64,000 nucleotides of DNA from Streptomyces phaeolivaceus (GCF_009184865.1 NZ_CP045096.1:9424001-9488000), one strand, 5' to 3'. Counted from the first letter of the stretch, positions 20,761 through 30,651 are shown. Made by a program: numbers and translations. The notes: a model not told the origin generated them from the sequence alone.

Positions 20761-22242
20761 TCACCGCGCGGTGAGCCGGGCCTGAGCCGCGCGCCAGGCC
20801 GCCGGGTCGCCCTGCGGCTCGTACCGCACCAGCGGCTGGGTACGGGTGAGGAGTTGCCGCATCGAGGCCCGGTCGCCCACCAGGCCGTGCGCACGGGCCT
20901 GGACGAGGACATTGCCCAGGGCCGCCGCCTCCGCCGGTCCCGCCACCACCGGCAGCCCGCAGGCGTCGGCGGTGAGTTGGCAGAGCAGCGCGTTGCGGGT
21001 GCCGCCCCCCACGATGTGGACGACGTCGACCGGGTGGTCGGCCAGGGCCTGGGCCTCGGCGACGGCCCGCCGGTGGGCGAGGGCCAGCGAGTCGAGGATG
21101 CACCGGGTGATCTCGGCGGGCGTCTCGGGCACCGGCTGCCCCGACTCCCGGCACGCCTGCGCGATCCGCTCCGGCATCCGGCCGGGCGCGAGGAACGCCG
21201 AGTCCCCGGCGTCCACCACCGACCGCAGCGCGGGCACCCCCGCCGCGGCCCGCAGCAGCTCGCCGAGATCCGGGTCCCCCCACTCCCGTACGCACTCCTG
21301 GAGCAGCCACAGCCCCATGATGTTCCGCAGGTAGCGGACCGTGCCGTCGAGCCCCAGCTCATTGGTGAAGTTGGCGGCCCGGCTCGCCTCGGTCAGCACC
21401 GGGGCCGCCAGCTCAAGGCCGGCCAGCGACCAGGTGCCCGTGCAGATGTACGCGAACCGCTCGCCGCCGGTGGCCGGGACGGCGGCCACCGCCGAGGCGG
21501 TGTCGTGCGACCCGACCGTGGTCACCGGAACCGGCCCGGTCAGCCCGGTCTCCTCCAGCACCCGTTCCCGCAGCAGCCCCGCCGGATCCCCGGGCCGCCG
21601 CAGCGGCGCGAACAGCCCCAGATCGATGCCGAGCCGTTCGGCCACGTCGTACGACCAGTCACCCGTCCGGGGATCGATCAGCTGCGTCGTGGAGGCATTG
21701 GTCAGCTCGGTGCCCTGCTCCCCGGTCAGCCAGTACGTCAGCAGATCGGGGATGAGCAACAACCGCTTGGCGTACGCCAGTTGGGCGGACGACCGGGCGG
21801 CCGTCAACTGATACAGCGTGTTGAAGGGCGCGTACTGCAACCCGGTCGCCGCGTACAGCTCGGCGGCGGGCACGGTGGCCCACACCTTCTCCGGGACGCC
21901 CTCGGTACGGGCGTCCCGGTAGTGCACCGGATTGCCCAGCAGGGCCCCGTCCGCGTCCAGCAGCCCGTAGTCGACGGCCCAGCTGTCGATCCCGACGGAG
22001 TCGACCTGCCCGGCGGCCTTGAGCCCGTCCAGCACCCCGGCGTACAGCGACAGCACGTCCCAGCGCAGCCCCTCGGGCGTGCGCACGGGCCGGTTCGGGA
22101 ACCGGTGGGCCTCCACCAGCTCCAGCGAGTCCCGCCCCGCGCGGCCGACCATGACCCGACCGCTGGACGCGCCGAGGTCGACCGCCGCGTACGCCTTCAC
22201 GGACCCGTTCGAAGGAGTTCCGCTCATCGCCTGCGTGCTCAT
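20761..22242 (-). CDS. rhaB: RhaB: L-rhamnulokinase
   Basis: A 493-residue FGGY-type sugar kinase that phosphorylates L-rhamnulose at O1. VDLGASSGRVMVGR is the first phosphate loop; VGIDSWAVDYGLLD, HYRDARTEGV, PVTTVGSHDTASA, CTGTWSLAGLE and HIVGGGTRNALLCQL are kinase motifs. The ATG at 22242 overlaps the rhaE stop as ATGA; a second ATG five codons later is possible. It lies between the isomerase/aldolase genes and lutABC, in pathway order. Confidence 0.95.
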   Translation of the reverse strand: MSTQAMSGTPSNGSVKAYAAVDLGASSGRVMVGRAGRDSLELVEAHRFPNRPVRTPEGLRWDVLSLYAGVLDGLKAAGQVDSVGIDSWAVDYGLLDADGALLGNPVHYRDARTEGVPEKVWATVPAAELYAATGLQYAPFNTLYQLTAARSSAQLAYAKRLLLIPDLLTYWLTGEQGTELTNASTTQLIDPRTGDWSYDVAERLGIDLGLFAPLRRPGDPAGLLRERVLEETGLTGPVPVTTVGSHDTASAVAAVPATGGERFAYICTGTWSLAGLELAAPVLTEASRAANFTNELGLDGTVRYLRNIMGLWLLQECVREWGDPDLGELLRAAAGVPALRSVVDAGDSAFLAPGRMPERIAQACRESGQPVPETPAEITRCILDSLALAHRRAVAEAQALADHPVDVVHIVGGGTRNALLCQLTADACGLPVVAGPAEAAALGNVLVQARAHGLVGDRASMRQLLTRTQPLVRYEPQGDPAAWRAAQARLTAR

Positions 22243-24278
22243 CGCAGGAACGCGGCGGCCACGCCGGCGTCGACCGGGACGTGCAGCCCGGTGGTGTGGG
22301 TCAGTTCCCCGCCGGTCAGCGCGAACACCGCGTTCGCCACGTGCTCCGGCAGCACCTCGCGCTTGAGGATGGTCCGCTGGGCGTAGAACTCGCCGAGCTT
22401 CTCCTCCTCGATGCCGTAGGTCGCCGCGCGCTGGGCACCCCACCCGGCGGCGAAGATCCCCGAACCGCGCACCACACCGTCGGGGTTGATCCCGTTGACG
22501 CGGATGCCGTGCTCGCCCAGCTCGGCGGCGAGCAGCCGCACCTGGTGCGCCTGGTCGGCCTTGGTGGCGGAGTAGGCGATGTTGTTGGGCCCGGCGAAGA
22601 CGGCGTTCTTGGAGGCGATGTAGACGATGTCGCCGCCCAGCCCCTGCGCGATCATCACCCGGGCCGCCTCACGCGACACCAGGAACGAGCCACGGGCCAT
22701 GATGTCGTGCTGGAGGTCCCAGTCCTTGGCGGAGGTCTCCAGCAGCGGCTTGGAGATCGAGATCCCCGCGTTGTTGACGACCAGATCGACCCCGCCGAAG
22801 GCCAGCGCGGCGGCCTTGAAGGCCTCGGCGATCTGCCCCTCGTCCGTCACGTCGACGGTCACGGCGACGGCCTTGTCCGCCCCGCCCAGCTCCTCGGCCA
22901 CGGCGGCGGCGTTCCCCGCGTCGAGATCGGCGACGACGACACACGCCCCCTCGGCGACGAGCCGGTGCGCGATGGCCTTCCCGATCCCGCTGCCCGCGCC
23001 GGTCACCAGCGCGACCCGGGTCGCCAGCGGCTTCGGCCTCGGCATCCGCTGGAGCTTGGCCTCCTCCAGCGCCCAGTACTCGATGCGGAACTTCTCCGAC
23101 TCCTCGATCGGCGCGTACGTCGACACCGCCTCGGCGCCCCGCATCACGTTGATCGCGTTGACGTAGAACTCGCCGGCCACCCGCGCGGTCTGCTTGTCCT
23201 TGCCGAAGCTGAACATGCCCACGCCGGGGATCAGCACGATCGCCGGGTCGGCGCCGCGCATCGCGGGGGAGTCGGGCTCGGCGTGCCGCCGGTAGTAGGC
23301 GGCGTACTCCTCCCGGTACTCGGCGTGCAGCTCCTTCAGTCGGCCGATGGCCTCGTCGAGCCCGGCGGTCGGCGGCAGATCCAGCACCAGCGGCCGGACC
23401 TTGGTCCGCAGGAAGTGGTCCGGGCACGAGGTACCCAGCGCGGCCAGCCTCGGGTGCTCCGCGCTCGCCAGGAAGTCGAGGACGACCTCCGCGTCGGTGA
23501 AGTGCCCGACCTGCGCCTTGTCCTGCGAGGCGATCGCCCGGACGTACGGCGCCAGCGCGGCGGCCCGCTCCCGGCGCGCGGCGGCTTCGAGGGCCTCGTA
23601 TCCCGCCACGACGGGCCCGAAGGGCTCCGCCTTCCCCTTCTCCTCCAGGAACCGCTCAGCCGTACGAATGATGTGCAGCGAGTTCTTCTCGCACTCCTCG
23701 GCGGTGTCGCCCCAGGCGGTGATCCCGTGCCCACCGAGCACACACCCGACGGCCCCCGGGTTCTCCCGCTTCACGGCGGCGATGTCCAGGCCCAGCTGGA
23801 ACCCGGGCCGGCGCCAGGGCACCCACACCACGCTGTCCCCGAAACACTCGGCGGTCAGCTTCTCCCCGTCGGCCGCGCAGGCGAGCGCGATCCCGGAGTC
23901 CGGGTGCAGATGATCGACATGCGCGGCGTCGACGAGCCCGTGCATCGCGGTGTCGATCGACGGCGCCGCGCCGCCCTTCCCGTGCAGGCAGTAGTCGAAC
24001 GCGGCGACCATCTCGTCCTCGCGCTCGACCCCCGGGTACACCTCGACGAGCGCCCGCATCCGGTCCAGCCGCAGCACGGCGAGCCCCGCCTCGGTGAGCG
24101 TCCCCAGGTCACCCCCGGACCCCTTCACCCACATCAGCTCCACATCACCCCCGGTGACGGGATCGGTGTCGGTCCCCTTCGCGGACGCGTTGCCACCGGC
24201 GTAGTTGGTGTTCCGCGGATCGGCACCGAGCCGACGGGAACGAGCGAGAAGGGCGGCGGCTTCGGGATGGGTTGCCAT
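22239..24278 (-). CDS. rhaE: RhaE-type bifunctional L-rhamnulose-1-phosphate aldolase / L-lactaldehyde dehydrogenase
   Basis: A 679-residue two-domain protein. Residues about 1-400 form a class II aldolase with zinc ligands in VDHLHPDSGIALACA and GCVLGGHGITAWGD. Residues about 425-679 form a short-chain dehydrogenase with VALVTGAGSGIGKAIAHRL, LVVNNAGIS and the YSATKA active site. Homologues (RhaEW/RhaD-SDR) split rhamnulose-1-phosphate into DHAP and lactaldehyde and oxidise the latter to lactate. Adjacent lutABC would then oxidise the lactate. It is coupled to rhaB by overlap and separated from rhaI by an inverted-repeat element. Confidence 0.95.
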   Translation of the reverse strand: MATHPEAAALLARSRRLGADPRNTNYAGGNASAKGTDTDPVTGGDVELMWVKGSGGDLGTLTEAGLAVLRLDRMRALVEVYPGVEREDEMVAAFDYCLHGKGGAAPSIDTAMHGLVDAAHVDHLHPDSGIALACAADGEKLTAECFGDSVVWVPWRRPGFQLGLDIAAVKRENPGAVGCVLGGHGITAWGDTAEECEKNSLHIIRTAERFLEEKGKAEPFGPVVAGYEALEAAARRERAAALAPYVRAIASQDKAQVGHFTDAEVVLDFLASAEHPRLAALGTSCPDHFLRTKVRPLVLDLPPTAGLDEAIGRLKELHAEYREEYAAYYRRHAEPDSPAMRGADPAIVLIPGVGMFSFGKDKQTARVAGEFYVNAINVMRGAEAVSTYAPIEESEKFRIEYWALEEAKLQRMPRPKPLATRVALVTGAGSGIGKAIAHRLVAEGACVVVADLDAGNAAAVAEELGGADKAVAVTVDVTDEGQIAEAFKAAALAFGGVDLVVNNAGISISKPLLETSAKDWDLQHDIMARGSFLVSREAARVMIAQGLGGDIVYIASKNAVFAGPNNIAYSATKADQAHQVRLLAAELGEHGIRVNGINPDGVVRGSGIFAAGWGAQRAATYGIEEEKLGEFYAQRTILKREVLPEHVANAVFALTGGELTHTTGLHVPVDAGVAAAFLR

Positions 24279-24375
24279 GTGCGATCAATCCTTACGGTGA
24301 GATGGGTACGGGGTGCGGCTCGGGGGGTGGGGGTGCGTTGCGGGGTGCGTTGTCGGGCGCGGGTGAGTGGGGCTT

Positions 24376-24470
24376 CGCGCGGTTCCCCGCGCCCCTAAGG
24401 GATCAGGCCCTGCGGGCCTGAAAAGCACGGGGCGCAGCCCCGGCTTTTCAGGGGCGCGGGGAACCGCGCG
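24376..24470. repeat. Long inverted repeat (Streptomyces REP-like element) between rhaE and rhaI
   Basis: A perfect 21-bp inverted repeat (arms 24376-24396 and 24450-24470, each containing GGTTCCCCGCGCCCCT or its complement) encloses two smaller hairpins: AGGCCC/GGGCCT near 24405-24419 and AAAAGC/GCTTTT around 24421-24448. The same arm sequence is familiar from many intergenic sites in Streptomyces genomes. Located inside the presumed rhaI-rhaE transcript, it could attenuate or process the mRNA. Confidence 0.88.
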
Positions 24471-24554
24471 ACCAGCCGCGAACCGGCCCGCATTCCGCAT
24501 CCGACAGAACTCGGCAGACGAAACGCGGCAATCGGCTCCAGCCCAGCGCGGCGG

Positions 24555-25724
24555 TCACGCCCCCCAACCCGCCTGGTCCCCTCCCACCCGCTCCTCCACG
24601 ATCTTCGACGCCCACCCGGACCGCCGATACGCCCCCATGGGATCCGCGTCCAACCCCATCTCCTCCCGCACCTCCCGAAGCAACGGCCGCACATCCGTGT
24701 TGTACGCGTCCATCACGACCGCGTTCGCCTCCAGCACATCCCCGTCCCGCTGAGCGACGGCAAGCGCCCCCCGGTCGACCAGGAGCGCCTTCGCCGTGGC
24801 CTCCTGCACATTCATCACGGACCGGATGATCGCCGGGATCTTCGCCTCGATGTTGTGGCACTGGTCGAGCATGAACGCGACCTCGGGAGTGAACCCACCC
24901 CCACGCACGACCTCGTACATGATCCGGAACAGCTGGAACGGATCGGCGGCCCCGACCATCAGGTCGTCGTCGGCGTAGAACCGGGAGTTGAAGTCGAACG
25001 CCCCGAGCTTCCCCTCCCGCAGCAGCGTCGCCACGATGAACTCGATGTTGGTGCCCGGCGCGTGATGCCCGGTGTCGACCACGACCTGCGCCTTCGGCCC
25101 GAGCTTCAGGCAGTGCGCGTAGGCGGTGCCCCAGTCCGGGACGTCCGTCGAGTAGAACGCCGGCTCGAAGAACTTGTACTCCAGCAGCATCCGCTGGTCG
25201 TCGCCGAGCCGCGCGTACACCTCGGCGAGCCCCTCGGCCAGCCGGTCCTGCCGCTCACGGATGTCGTCCTGGCCGGGATAGTTCGTACCGTCCGCGAACC
25301 ACAGCTTCAGATCCCGCGAGCCGGTCGCGTCCATGATGTCGACGCACTCCAGCAGATGATCGACGGCCTTGCGCCGGACCGTCGCGTCCGGATGGCAGAT
25401 GCTCCCCAGCTTGTAGTCGTCGTCCTGGAAGGTGTTGGAGTTGATGGCGCCCAGCTTCACGCCACGCTCCTGCGCGTGCTTGGCCAGCTCCGCGTATCCG
25501 TCGGAGCCCTCGACCTTGTCCCAGGGGATGTGGAGCGCCACGGTCGGGGCCACGCCGGTGAACTCGTGGACCTTCCCGGCGTCGTCCAGCTTCTCCCATG
25601 GATCACGGGGGACACCCTGTTGGGCGAACACCTTGAAGCGGGTTCCGGAGTTGCCGTACGCCCACGACGGCGTCTCGACGGCCTGTGTCTTGAGGGCGGC
25701 CTTCACCGCGGCGAGCTCGGTCAC
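24555..25724 (-). CDS. rhaI: RhaI: L-rhamnose isomerase
   Basis: A 389-residue xylose-isomerase-like enzyme of the Pseudomonas stutzeri/actinobacterial RhaI type, converting L-rhamnose to L-rhamnulose. Metal-site strands include LGAINSNTFQDDDYKLGS, LKLWFADGTNYPGQDD, LLEYKFFEPAFYSTDV, VVDTGHHAPGTNIEF and FDFNSRFYADDDLM. It is the first gene of the minus-strand rhamnose unit and diverges from the importer operon, with LacI-like palindromes in between. About 276 bases separate it from rhaE and contain only the inverted-repeat element. Confidence 0.95.
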   Translation of the reverse strand: MTELAAVKAALKTQAVETPSWAYGNSGTRFKVFAQQGVPRDPWEKLDDAGKVHEFTGVAPTVALHIPWDKVEGSDGYAELAKHAQERGVKLGAINSNTFQDDDYKLGSICHPDATVRRKAVDHLLECVDIMDATGSRDLKLWFADGTNYPGQDDIRERQDRLAEGLAEVYARLGDDQRMLLEYKFFEPAFYSTDVPDWGTAYAHCLKLGPKAQVVVDTGHHAPGTNIEFIVATLLREGKLGAFDFNSRFYADDDLMVGAADPFQLFRIMYEVVRGGGFTPEVAFMLDQCHNIEAKIPAIIRSVMNVQEATAKALLVDRGALAVAQRDGDVLEANAVVMDAYNTDVRPLLREVREEMGLDADPMGAYRRSGWASKIVEERVGGDQAGWGA

Positions 25725-25750
25725 GTCAGGGCTCCTACCGGCATTGATGT

Positions 25751-25764
25751 CTGAAACGATTCAG
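25751..25764. promoter_or_regulatory. LacI-type operator near the rhaI start
   Basis: CTGAAACGATTCAG is a 14-bp near-perfect palindrome with a central CG, 27 bases upstream of the rhaI start. It matches the usual LacI-family layout and shares the TGAAA half-site with the importer operator. The local LacI regulator at 32.6 kb is the likely ligand-responsive binder. Confidence 0.7.
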
Positions 25765-25847
25765 CACCGGAAACTATGAGCGCCTCGCCGGGCTGTCAAC
25801 CCCTGTGCTCAATACCGTTCTCCGTGACCCGGTTGTGACCACTTCTA

Positions 25848-25862
25848 TCGAAAGAATTTCGA
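25848..25862. promoter_or_regulatory. Palindrome in the rhaI/importer intergenic region
   Basis: TCGAAAGAATTTCGA is a perfect palindrome of 6+3+6 bases, midway between the divergent genes. Its spacing differs from the two TGAAA operators, so it may be a different site, or a weak auxiliary one. Confidence 0.5.
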
Positions 25863-25872
25863 CCGAAACCCA

Positions 25873-25902
25873 TTGACGTGACATGCGACTGGTGCCTAAC
25901 GT
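25873..25902 (+). promoter_or_regulatory. Candidate promoter of the rhamnose importer operon
   Basis: TTGACG (25873-25878) and TAACGT (25897-25902) are separated by 18 bases. Transcription would start near 25909, directly before the palindrome at 25917-25928, which is a good position for repression. Confidence 0.6.
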
Positions 25903-25916
25903 CCCGGCAACCTAGT

Positions 25917-25928
25917 TGAAACCTTTCA
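25917..25928. promoter_or_regulatory. LacI-type operator of the importer operon
   Basis: TGAAACCTTTCA has perfect 5-bp arms around a central CC. It lies just past the predicted transcription start and 55 bases before the ATPase start. The half-site TGAAA is shared with the rhaI-side operator. Confidence 0.7.
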
Positions 25929-25982
25929 CGACGCAGTGGGGCAGCTTCTCCGCTAGCCACCGGCCGTCGTCGAGGAGCCCCC

Positions 25983-27500
25983 ATGACCCACCGGTCCGAC
26001 ACGGGTCCGGCCCCCGTTCTCGCGTTGAAGGGCGTTTCCAAGTCCTTCGGTGCCGTACGCGCCCTGCGGGACGTGTCCCTCGAACTGTTCCCGGGCGAGG
26101 TGCACGCACTCGCCGGGGAGAACGGCGCGGGCAAGTCGACCCTGATCAAGAGCCTCGCCGGGGTGCACCGACCGGACTCCGGTCAGGTGCTCCTCGACGG
26201 CGAACCCACGGTCTTCCACGGCCCGGCCGACGCCCGGGACGCGGGCATCGCCGTGATCTACCAGGAGCCCACCCTCTTCCCCGACCTTTCGATCGCCGAG
26301 AACATCTTCATGGGCCGCCAGCCGCGCCGCGCCCTCGGCCGGATCGACCACAAGGCCACCCACGCGGCGACCCTCGCCCTGATGGCGCGGCTCGGTGTCG
26401 AACTCGACCCCGACCGCCCGGCGCGCGGCCTGTCCATCGCCGACCAGCAGATCGTCGAGATCGCCAAGGCGCTCTCCTTCGACGCCCGCGTCCTGATCAT
26501 GGACGAGCCGACGGCGGCCCTCACCGGCAGCGAGGTGGCCCGGCTCTTCGGGGTCGTCCGCACCCTGCGCGAGCAGGGCTCCGCCGTCCTCTTCATCTCC
26601 CACCGGCTGGAGGAGATCTTCCAGATCTGCCAGCGGGTCACCACCCTGCGCGACGGCGCCTGGATCTCCAGCGAGCCGATCGAGGGCATGACCGAGGACG
26701 ACCTGGTCCGCCGCATGGTCGGCCGCGACCTGGACGAGCTGTACCCGAAGCAGGACGTCGAGGCGGGCGAAGTCGCGCTGAGCGTACGCCGGTTGACCCG
26801 CGAGGGTGTCTTCACCGATGTCTCCTTCGAGGTCCGCCGAGGCGAGATCGTCGGCCTGGCCGGCCTCGTCGGCGCCGGCCGCACCGAGGTGGCACGGGCC
26901 GTCTTCGGCATCGACCGCTGGGACGCGGGCGAGGTCGACCTCGACGGCAAGGCGCTCACCAACGGCGCCCCGTCCACCGCCATGGCCGCCGGGCTCGCCC
27001 TGGTCCCCGAGGACCGCCGCGCCCAGGGCCTGGTGATGGACATGTCCATCGAGCGCAACATCGGCCTCACCGGACTCCGTACGACCGTGAAGGGCGGCCT
27101 CGTCGACCGCGGCGCCGAGCGCAGCCGCTCCCTCGACTGGGCGGTCAAGCTCCAGGTCAAGTACGCCCGGATCGCCGACACCGTGAACACCCTGTCCGGC
27201 GGCAACCAGCAGAAGGTCGTCCTCGCCAAGTGGCTCGCCACCGGCCCGAAGGTGCTGATCGTCGACGAGCCCACCCGAGGCATCGACGTCGGTACGAAGG
27301 CCGAGGTGCACCGCCTCCTCAGCCGGCTCGCCGCCGACGGGGTCGCCGTACTGATGATCTCCTCCGACCTGCCCGAGATCCTCGGCATGGCCGACCGCGT
27401 GCTCGTGATGCACGAGGGCCGGCTCACCGCCGAGATCCCTCGCTCCGAAGCCACCGAGGAATCCGTGATGGCCGCAGCCACCGGGAGGGCCGCCGCATGA
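25983..27500 (+). CDS. Rhamnose ABC importer, double ATPase subunit (RhaT/RbsA-like)
   Basis: A 505-residue protein with two ABC domains, as in the CUT2 sugar importers. Domain 1 (about residues 12-240) has [47 protein letters not shown] and [11 protein letters not shown]. Domain 2 (about 255-500) has a degenerate Walker [15 protein letters not shown], signature [15 protein letters not shown] and [14 protein letters not shown]. It energises the two permeases whose genes follow with overlapping ends (ATGA). Substrate assignment rests on the flanking rhamnose genes, not on this sequence. Confidence 0.93.
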   Translation: MTHRSDTGPAPVLALKGVSKSFGAVRALRDVSLELFPGEVHALAGENGAGKSTLIKSLAGVHRPDSGQVLLDGEPTVFHGPADARDAGIAVIYQEPTLFPDLSIAENIFMGRQPRRALGRIDHKATHAATLALMARLGVELDPDRPARGLSIADQQIVEIAKALSFDARVLIMDEPTAALTGSEVARLFGVVRTLREQGSAVLFISHRLEEIFQICQRVTTLRDGAWISSEPIEGMTEDDLVRRMVGRDLDELYPKQDVEAGEVALSVRRLTREGVFTDVSFEVRRGEIVGLAGLVGAGRTEVARAVFGIDRWDAGEVDLDGKALTNGAPSTAMAAGLALVPEDRRAQGLVMDMSIERNIGLTGLRTTVKGGLVDRGAERSRSLDWAVKLQVKYARIADTVNTLSGGNQQKVVLAKWLATGPKVLIVDEPTRGIDVGTKAEVHRLLSRLAADGVAVLMISSDLPEILGMADRVLVMHEGRLTAEIPRSEATEESVMAAATGRAAA

Positions 27501-28537
27501 CGGTGACCACCCCTCAGACCCCTCCCGTCACCGAGGTGCCCAAGTCCAGCGGCACCCGGCTCGTGGACCGCGTCTTCAAGATGCGGGAACTCGCCATCCT
27601 GGTCGTCTTCCTGGTGATGATCGTCGTCACCCAGCTCGGCAACAGCGAGTTCCTCACCGAACAGGGCATCAAGGACCTGCTGCTCAACGCGACCATCCTC
27701 GTGCTGGTCGCGGTCGGCCAGTCCCTGGTCGTCATCACCCGGAACGTCGACCTGTCCGTCGGCTCCACCCTCGGCATCAGCGCCTTCGCCGCCGGTACGT
27801 ATCTCCAGGGCGGCGGCAACGCGGTCGTGGCCGTGGCGCTCGCGGTCCTGATGGGCATCGGCTTCGGTCTGCTGAACGGACTGCTCGTCAGCCTCGGCCA
27901 GGTGCCCGCCCTCGTCGTCACCCTGGGCACGCTGTACATCATCCGGGGCATCGACTCGATCTGGGTCGGCTCCCGCCAGATCACCGCGTCCGCCCTCCCC
28001 GACGGCTTCGTCGACTTCGGCTCCGGCGGCATCTCGGCGGTGCCGTATCTGGCGCTGATCGCGGTGGTGGTGCTGGTGGCCACGGCGTACTACATGAAGC
28101 ACTTCGGCAGCGGGCGCGAGCTGTACGCCCTCGGCTCCAACCCGGAGGCCGCCCGGCTCGCCGGCATCCCGGTCCGCAAGCGGATCCTGGTCGCCTACAC
28201 CTTCTGCGGCGCCCTCGCCGGCCTCGCCGGGGCGCTCTACCTGGCCCGCTTCGGCAACGTCGACTCCAGCACCGGCAACGGCTACGAACTCACCGTCGTC
28301 AGCGCGGTCGTCGTCGGCGGTGTCGTCTTCACCGGCGGCTCCGGCAGCGTCTACGGCGCGGCGCTCGGCGCGCTGCTGCTGACCTCCATCAACAGCGTGC
28401 TGCCCGCCCTCGGCGTCAGCTCGGTGTGGGTGCTGGCCATCAACGGCATCCTGCTCATCCTCGCCATCGCCGTGGACCGTGTGGTCGCGCTGCGGGTGGC
28501 GGCAGCCCTGAAGAAGAGGAACGCCCGCCATGGCTGA
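27497..28537 (+). CDS. Rhamnose ABC importer permease 1
   Basis: A 346-residue CUT2 (RbsC-like) permease. Eight to ten hydrophobic segments are visible. The family landmarks [39 protein letters not shown] and [17 protein letters not shown] are present; the last is the cytoplasmic loop that docks to the ATPase. The ATG overlaps the ATPase stop, and the 3' end overlaps the next permease by 8 bases. The two permeases would form a heterodimer. Confidence 0.92.
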   Translation: MTVTTPQTPPVTEVPKSSGTRLVDRVFKMRELAILVVFLVMIVVTQLGNSEFLTEQGIKDLLLNATILVLVAVGQSLVVITRNVDLSVGSTLGISAFAAGTYLQGGGNAVVAVALAVLMGIGFGLLNGLLVSLGQVPALVVTLGTLYIIRGIDSIWVGSRQITASALPDGFVDFGSGGISAVPYLALIAVVVLVATAYYMKHFGSGRELYALGSNPEAARLAGIPVRKRILVAYTFCGALAGLAGALYLARFGNVDSSTGNGYELTVVSAVVVGGVVFTGGSGSVYGAALGALLLTSINSVLPALGVSSVWVLAINGILLILAIAVDRVVALRVAAALKKRNARHG

Positions 28538-29504
28538 CTCCACGCTCTCTCGCGCGGTCCGCTGGGACACCGTGGTCGGCGCCACCCTGATCGTCGTGCT
28601 CCTGCTGTCCTTCACCACCGTGGACGGCTTCGGCAACGCGCTCAATCTGTCCTTCCTCATCGGCAACACCCTGCCGATCGCCCTGGTCGCCCTCCCGATG
28701 ACCCTCCTCGTGGTCTCCGGCGAGATCGATCTGTCGGTCGCCTCCACCGCCGGACTGTCCGGCGCGGTGATGGGCGCCCTGTGGAACCAGGGCCTCACCA
28801 TCGAGGCGATCATCCCGATCTGCCTGCTCCTCGGCGTGGTCTGCGGACTGATCAACGGCCTGCTGGTCACCCGGCTCGGCCTGTCCTCCCTCGCCGTCAC
28901 CATCGGCACCCTCGCCGCCTACCGGGGCATCGCACAGATCGTGCTCGGCTCCGACGCGGTGACCGACTTCCCCACGCAGTACCTGGACTTCGCGGCCGGC
29001 CGGATCGGCGACAGCTTCGTCCCACAGGCCTTCATCCCCTTCCTGGTGCTGCTGATCATCGCCGTGATCGCCCTGCACGCCACCCCGTTCGGGCGCTCGC
29101 TGTTCGCGATCGGCGCCAGTGAGGAGGCCGCGCGCTTCACCGGTATCCGCGTCAAGCGGCAGAAGCTGATCCTGTTCACGGTGACCGGCCTGATGGCCTC
29201 GCTCACCGGCATCTTCTGGGCACTGCACTACGCCAGCGCCCGCTACGACAACGCGACCGGCCTCGAACTCTCCGTCATCGCCGCGGTGCTCCTCGGCGGC
29301 ATCGACTTCGACGGCGGCAAGGGGACGCTCGGCGGCGCGATCGCCGGGGTGTTCCTGCTGGGCGCTCTGCAGAACGTGATGAGTCTGCAGGACGTCTCGG
29401 CACAGTCGCAGATCGTCGTCACCGGCGTGCTGCTCGTTCTCTCCGTGCTCGGGCCGAGGGTGGCACGGCAACTCGCCGTCGCGCGTGCCCGATCGACCGG
29501 CTGA
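28530..29504 (+). CDS. Rhamnose ABC importer permease 2
   Basis: A 324-residue CUT2 permease, paralogous to its neighbour. Landmarks are VVSGEIDLSVASTAGLSGAV, LVTRLGLSSLAVTIGTLAAY and IGASEEAARFTGIRVKR, with hydrophobic membrane spans throughout. It starts 8 bases inside the previous gene. It is followed after 64 bases by the substrate-binding lipoprotein. Confidence 0.92.
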   Translation: MADSTLSRAVRWDTVVGATLIVVLLLSFTTVDGFGNALNLSFLIGNTLPIALVALPMTLLVVSGEIDLSVASTAGLSGAVMGALWNQGLTIEAIIPICLLLGVVCGLINGLLVTRLGLSSLAVTIGTLAAYRGIAQIVLGSDAVTDFPTQYLDFAAGRIGDSFVPQAFIPFLVLLIIAVIALHATPFGRSLFAIGASEEAARFTGIRVKRQKLILFTVTGLMASLTGIFWALHYASARYDNATGLELSVIAAVLLGGIDFDGGKGTLGGAIAGVFLLGALQNVMSLQDVSAQSQIVVTGVLLVLSVLGPRVARQLAVARARSTG

Positions 29505-29568
29505 CGTCCACCACTTCTCCCTTCTCTCTTCCCTCGCTTCTCCCTTCCCTGTAAAGGACTCCATCGCC

Positions 29569-30651
29569 ATGCGCAGAGCAACCCTCCGTCGTTCCTGTGC
29601 GGCCCTCGCCGCCGTCACCTCCTTCGCGCTCGCCGTCACCGCCTGTGGCGGCACCACGAAGAGCGACGTCAAGGACGACTCCGCCTCGGCCGCGGCCACC
29701 GGCAAGGCCGACCCGAACGCCGAGCTGAAGAAGGGCCTGACCGTCGGCTTCCTGCCGAAGCAGGTCAACAACCCGTACTTCACCTCCGCCGACAAGGGTG
29801 GCGAGGCGGCCCTGAAGGAGCTGGGCTCCAGCTACAAGGAGGTCGGCCCGTCCAGCGCCACGGACACCTCCGGCCAGGTCAACTACGTCAACACGCTCAC
29901 CCAGCAGCAGGTCGACGCCATCGCCGTCTCCGCGCAGGACCCGGGCGCCCTGTGCACCGCGCTCAAGCAGGCCATGAGCAACGACATCAAGGTCGTCACC
30001 TACGACTCCGACACCAAGCCGGAGTGCCGCAACGCCTTCGTCTCGCAGGCCAGCGCCGAGGACCTGGGCCGCACCGAGGTGCAGCTGCTCGCCGAACAGA
30101 TCGGCTACAAGGGCGAGATCGCCGTTCTGTCGGCCGCGCAGACCGCGACCAACCAGAACACCTGGATCGACTTCATGAAGGACGAGCTGAAGGACGCCAA
30201 GTACAAGGACATCAAGCTCGTCAAGGTCGCCTACGGTGACGACGACGCCCAGAAGTCCTTCCAGCAGACCCAGGGCCTGCTGCAGGAGTACCCGAACCTG
30301 AAGGGGATCATCTCCCCGACCACGGTCGGCATCAAGGCCGCCGCCCAGTACCTGTCGGGCTCCAAGTACAAGGGCAAGGTCAAGCTGACCGGCCTCGGCA
30401 CCCCCAACGACATGCGCAAGTACGTCAAGGACGGCACCGTCGAGGGCTTCGAGCTGTGGGACCCGGCGAAGCTCGGCGAGCTGGCCGCCCGTACCTCGGT
30501 GGCGCTGGTCTCCGGCCAGATCACCGGCAAGGAGGGCGAGACCTTCACCGCCGGCGACATGGGCGAGTACACCATCGGCAAGGACGGTGTGATCAGCCTC
30601 GGCAAGCCGACCGTGTTCAACAAGGAAAACATCGACCAGTTCGACTTCTGA
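29569..30651 (+). CDS. rhaS: Rhamnose-binding lipoprotein (RhaS)
   Basis: A 360-residue periplasmic-binding-protein-like (PBP type 1) receptor. The signal peptide ends in a lipobox, FALAVTACGG, so the mature protein should be anchored by Cys. GFLPKQVNNPYFTSADKGGE and VNTLTQQQVDAIAVSAQDPG are characteristic of CUT2 sugar receptors. The ATG at 29569 follows AAAGGA; an upstream in-frame start would remove the signal from the N-terminus. Residues after the lipobox are Ser/Ala/Thr-rich, as usual for a linker. RhaS naming is by context. Confidence 0.92.
   Translation: MRRATLRRSCAALAAVTSFALAVTACGGTTKSDVKDDSASAAATGKADPNAELKKGLTVGFLPKQVNNPYFTSADKGGEAALKELGSSYKEVGPSSATDTSGQVNYVNTLTQQQVDAIAVSAQDPGALCTALKQAMSNDIKVVTYDSDTKPECRNAFVSQASAEDLGRTEVQLLAEQIGYKGEIAVLSAAQTATNQNTWIDFMKDELKDAKYKDIKLVKVAYGDDDAQKSFQQTQGLLQEYPNLKGIISPTTVGIKAAAQYLSGSKYKGKVKLTGLGTPNDMRKYVKDGTVEGFELWDPAKLGELAARTSVALVSGQITGKEGETFTAGDMGEYTIGKDGVISLGKPTVFNKENIDQFDF

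Noticed and set aside
26258..28909. 883-codon minus-strand frame opposite the importer genes
   Set aside because: Ser/Arg-rich antisense translation of the ATPase and permeases.
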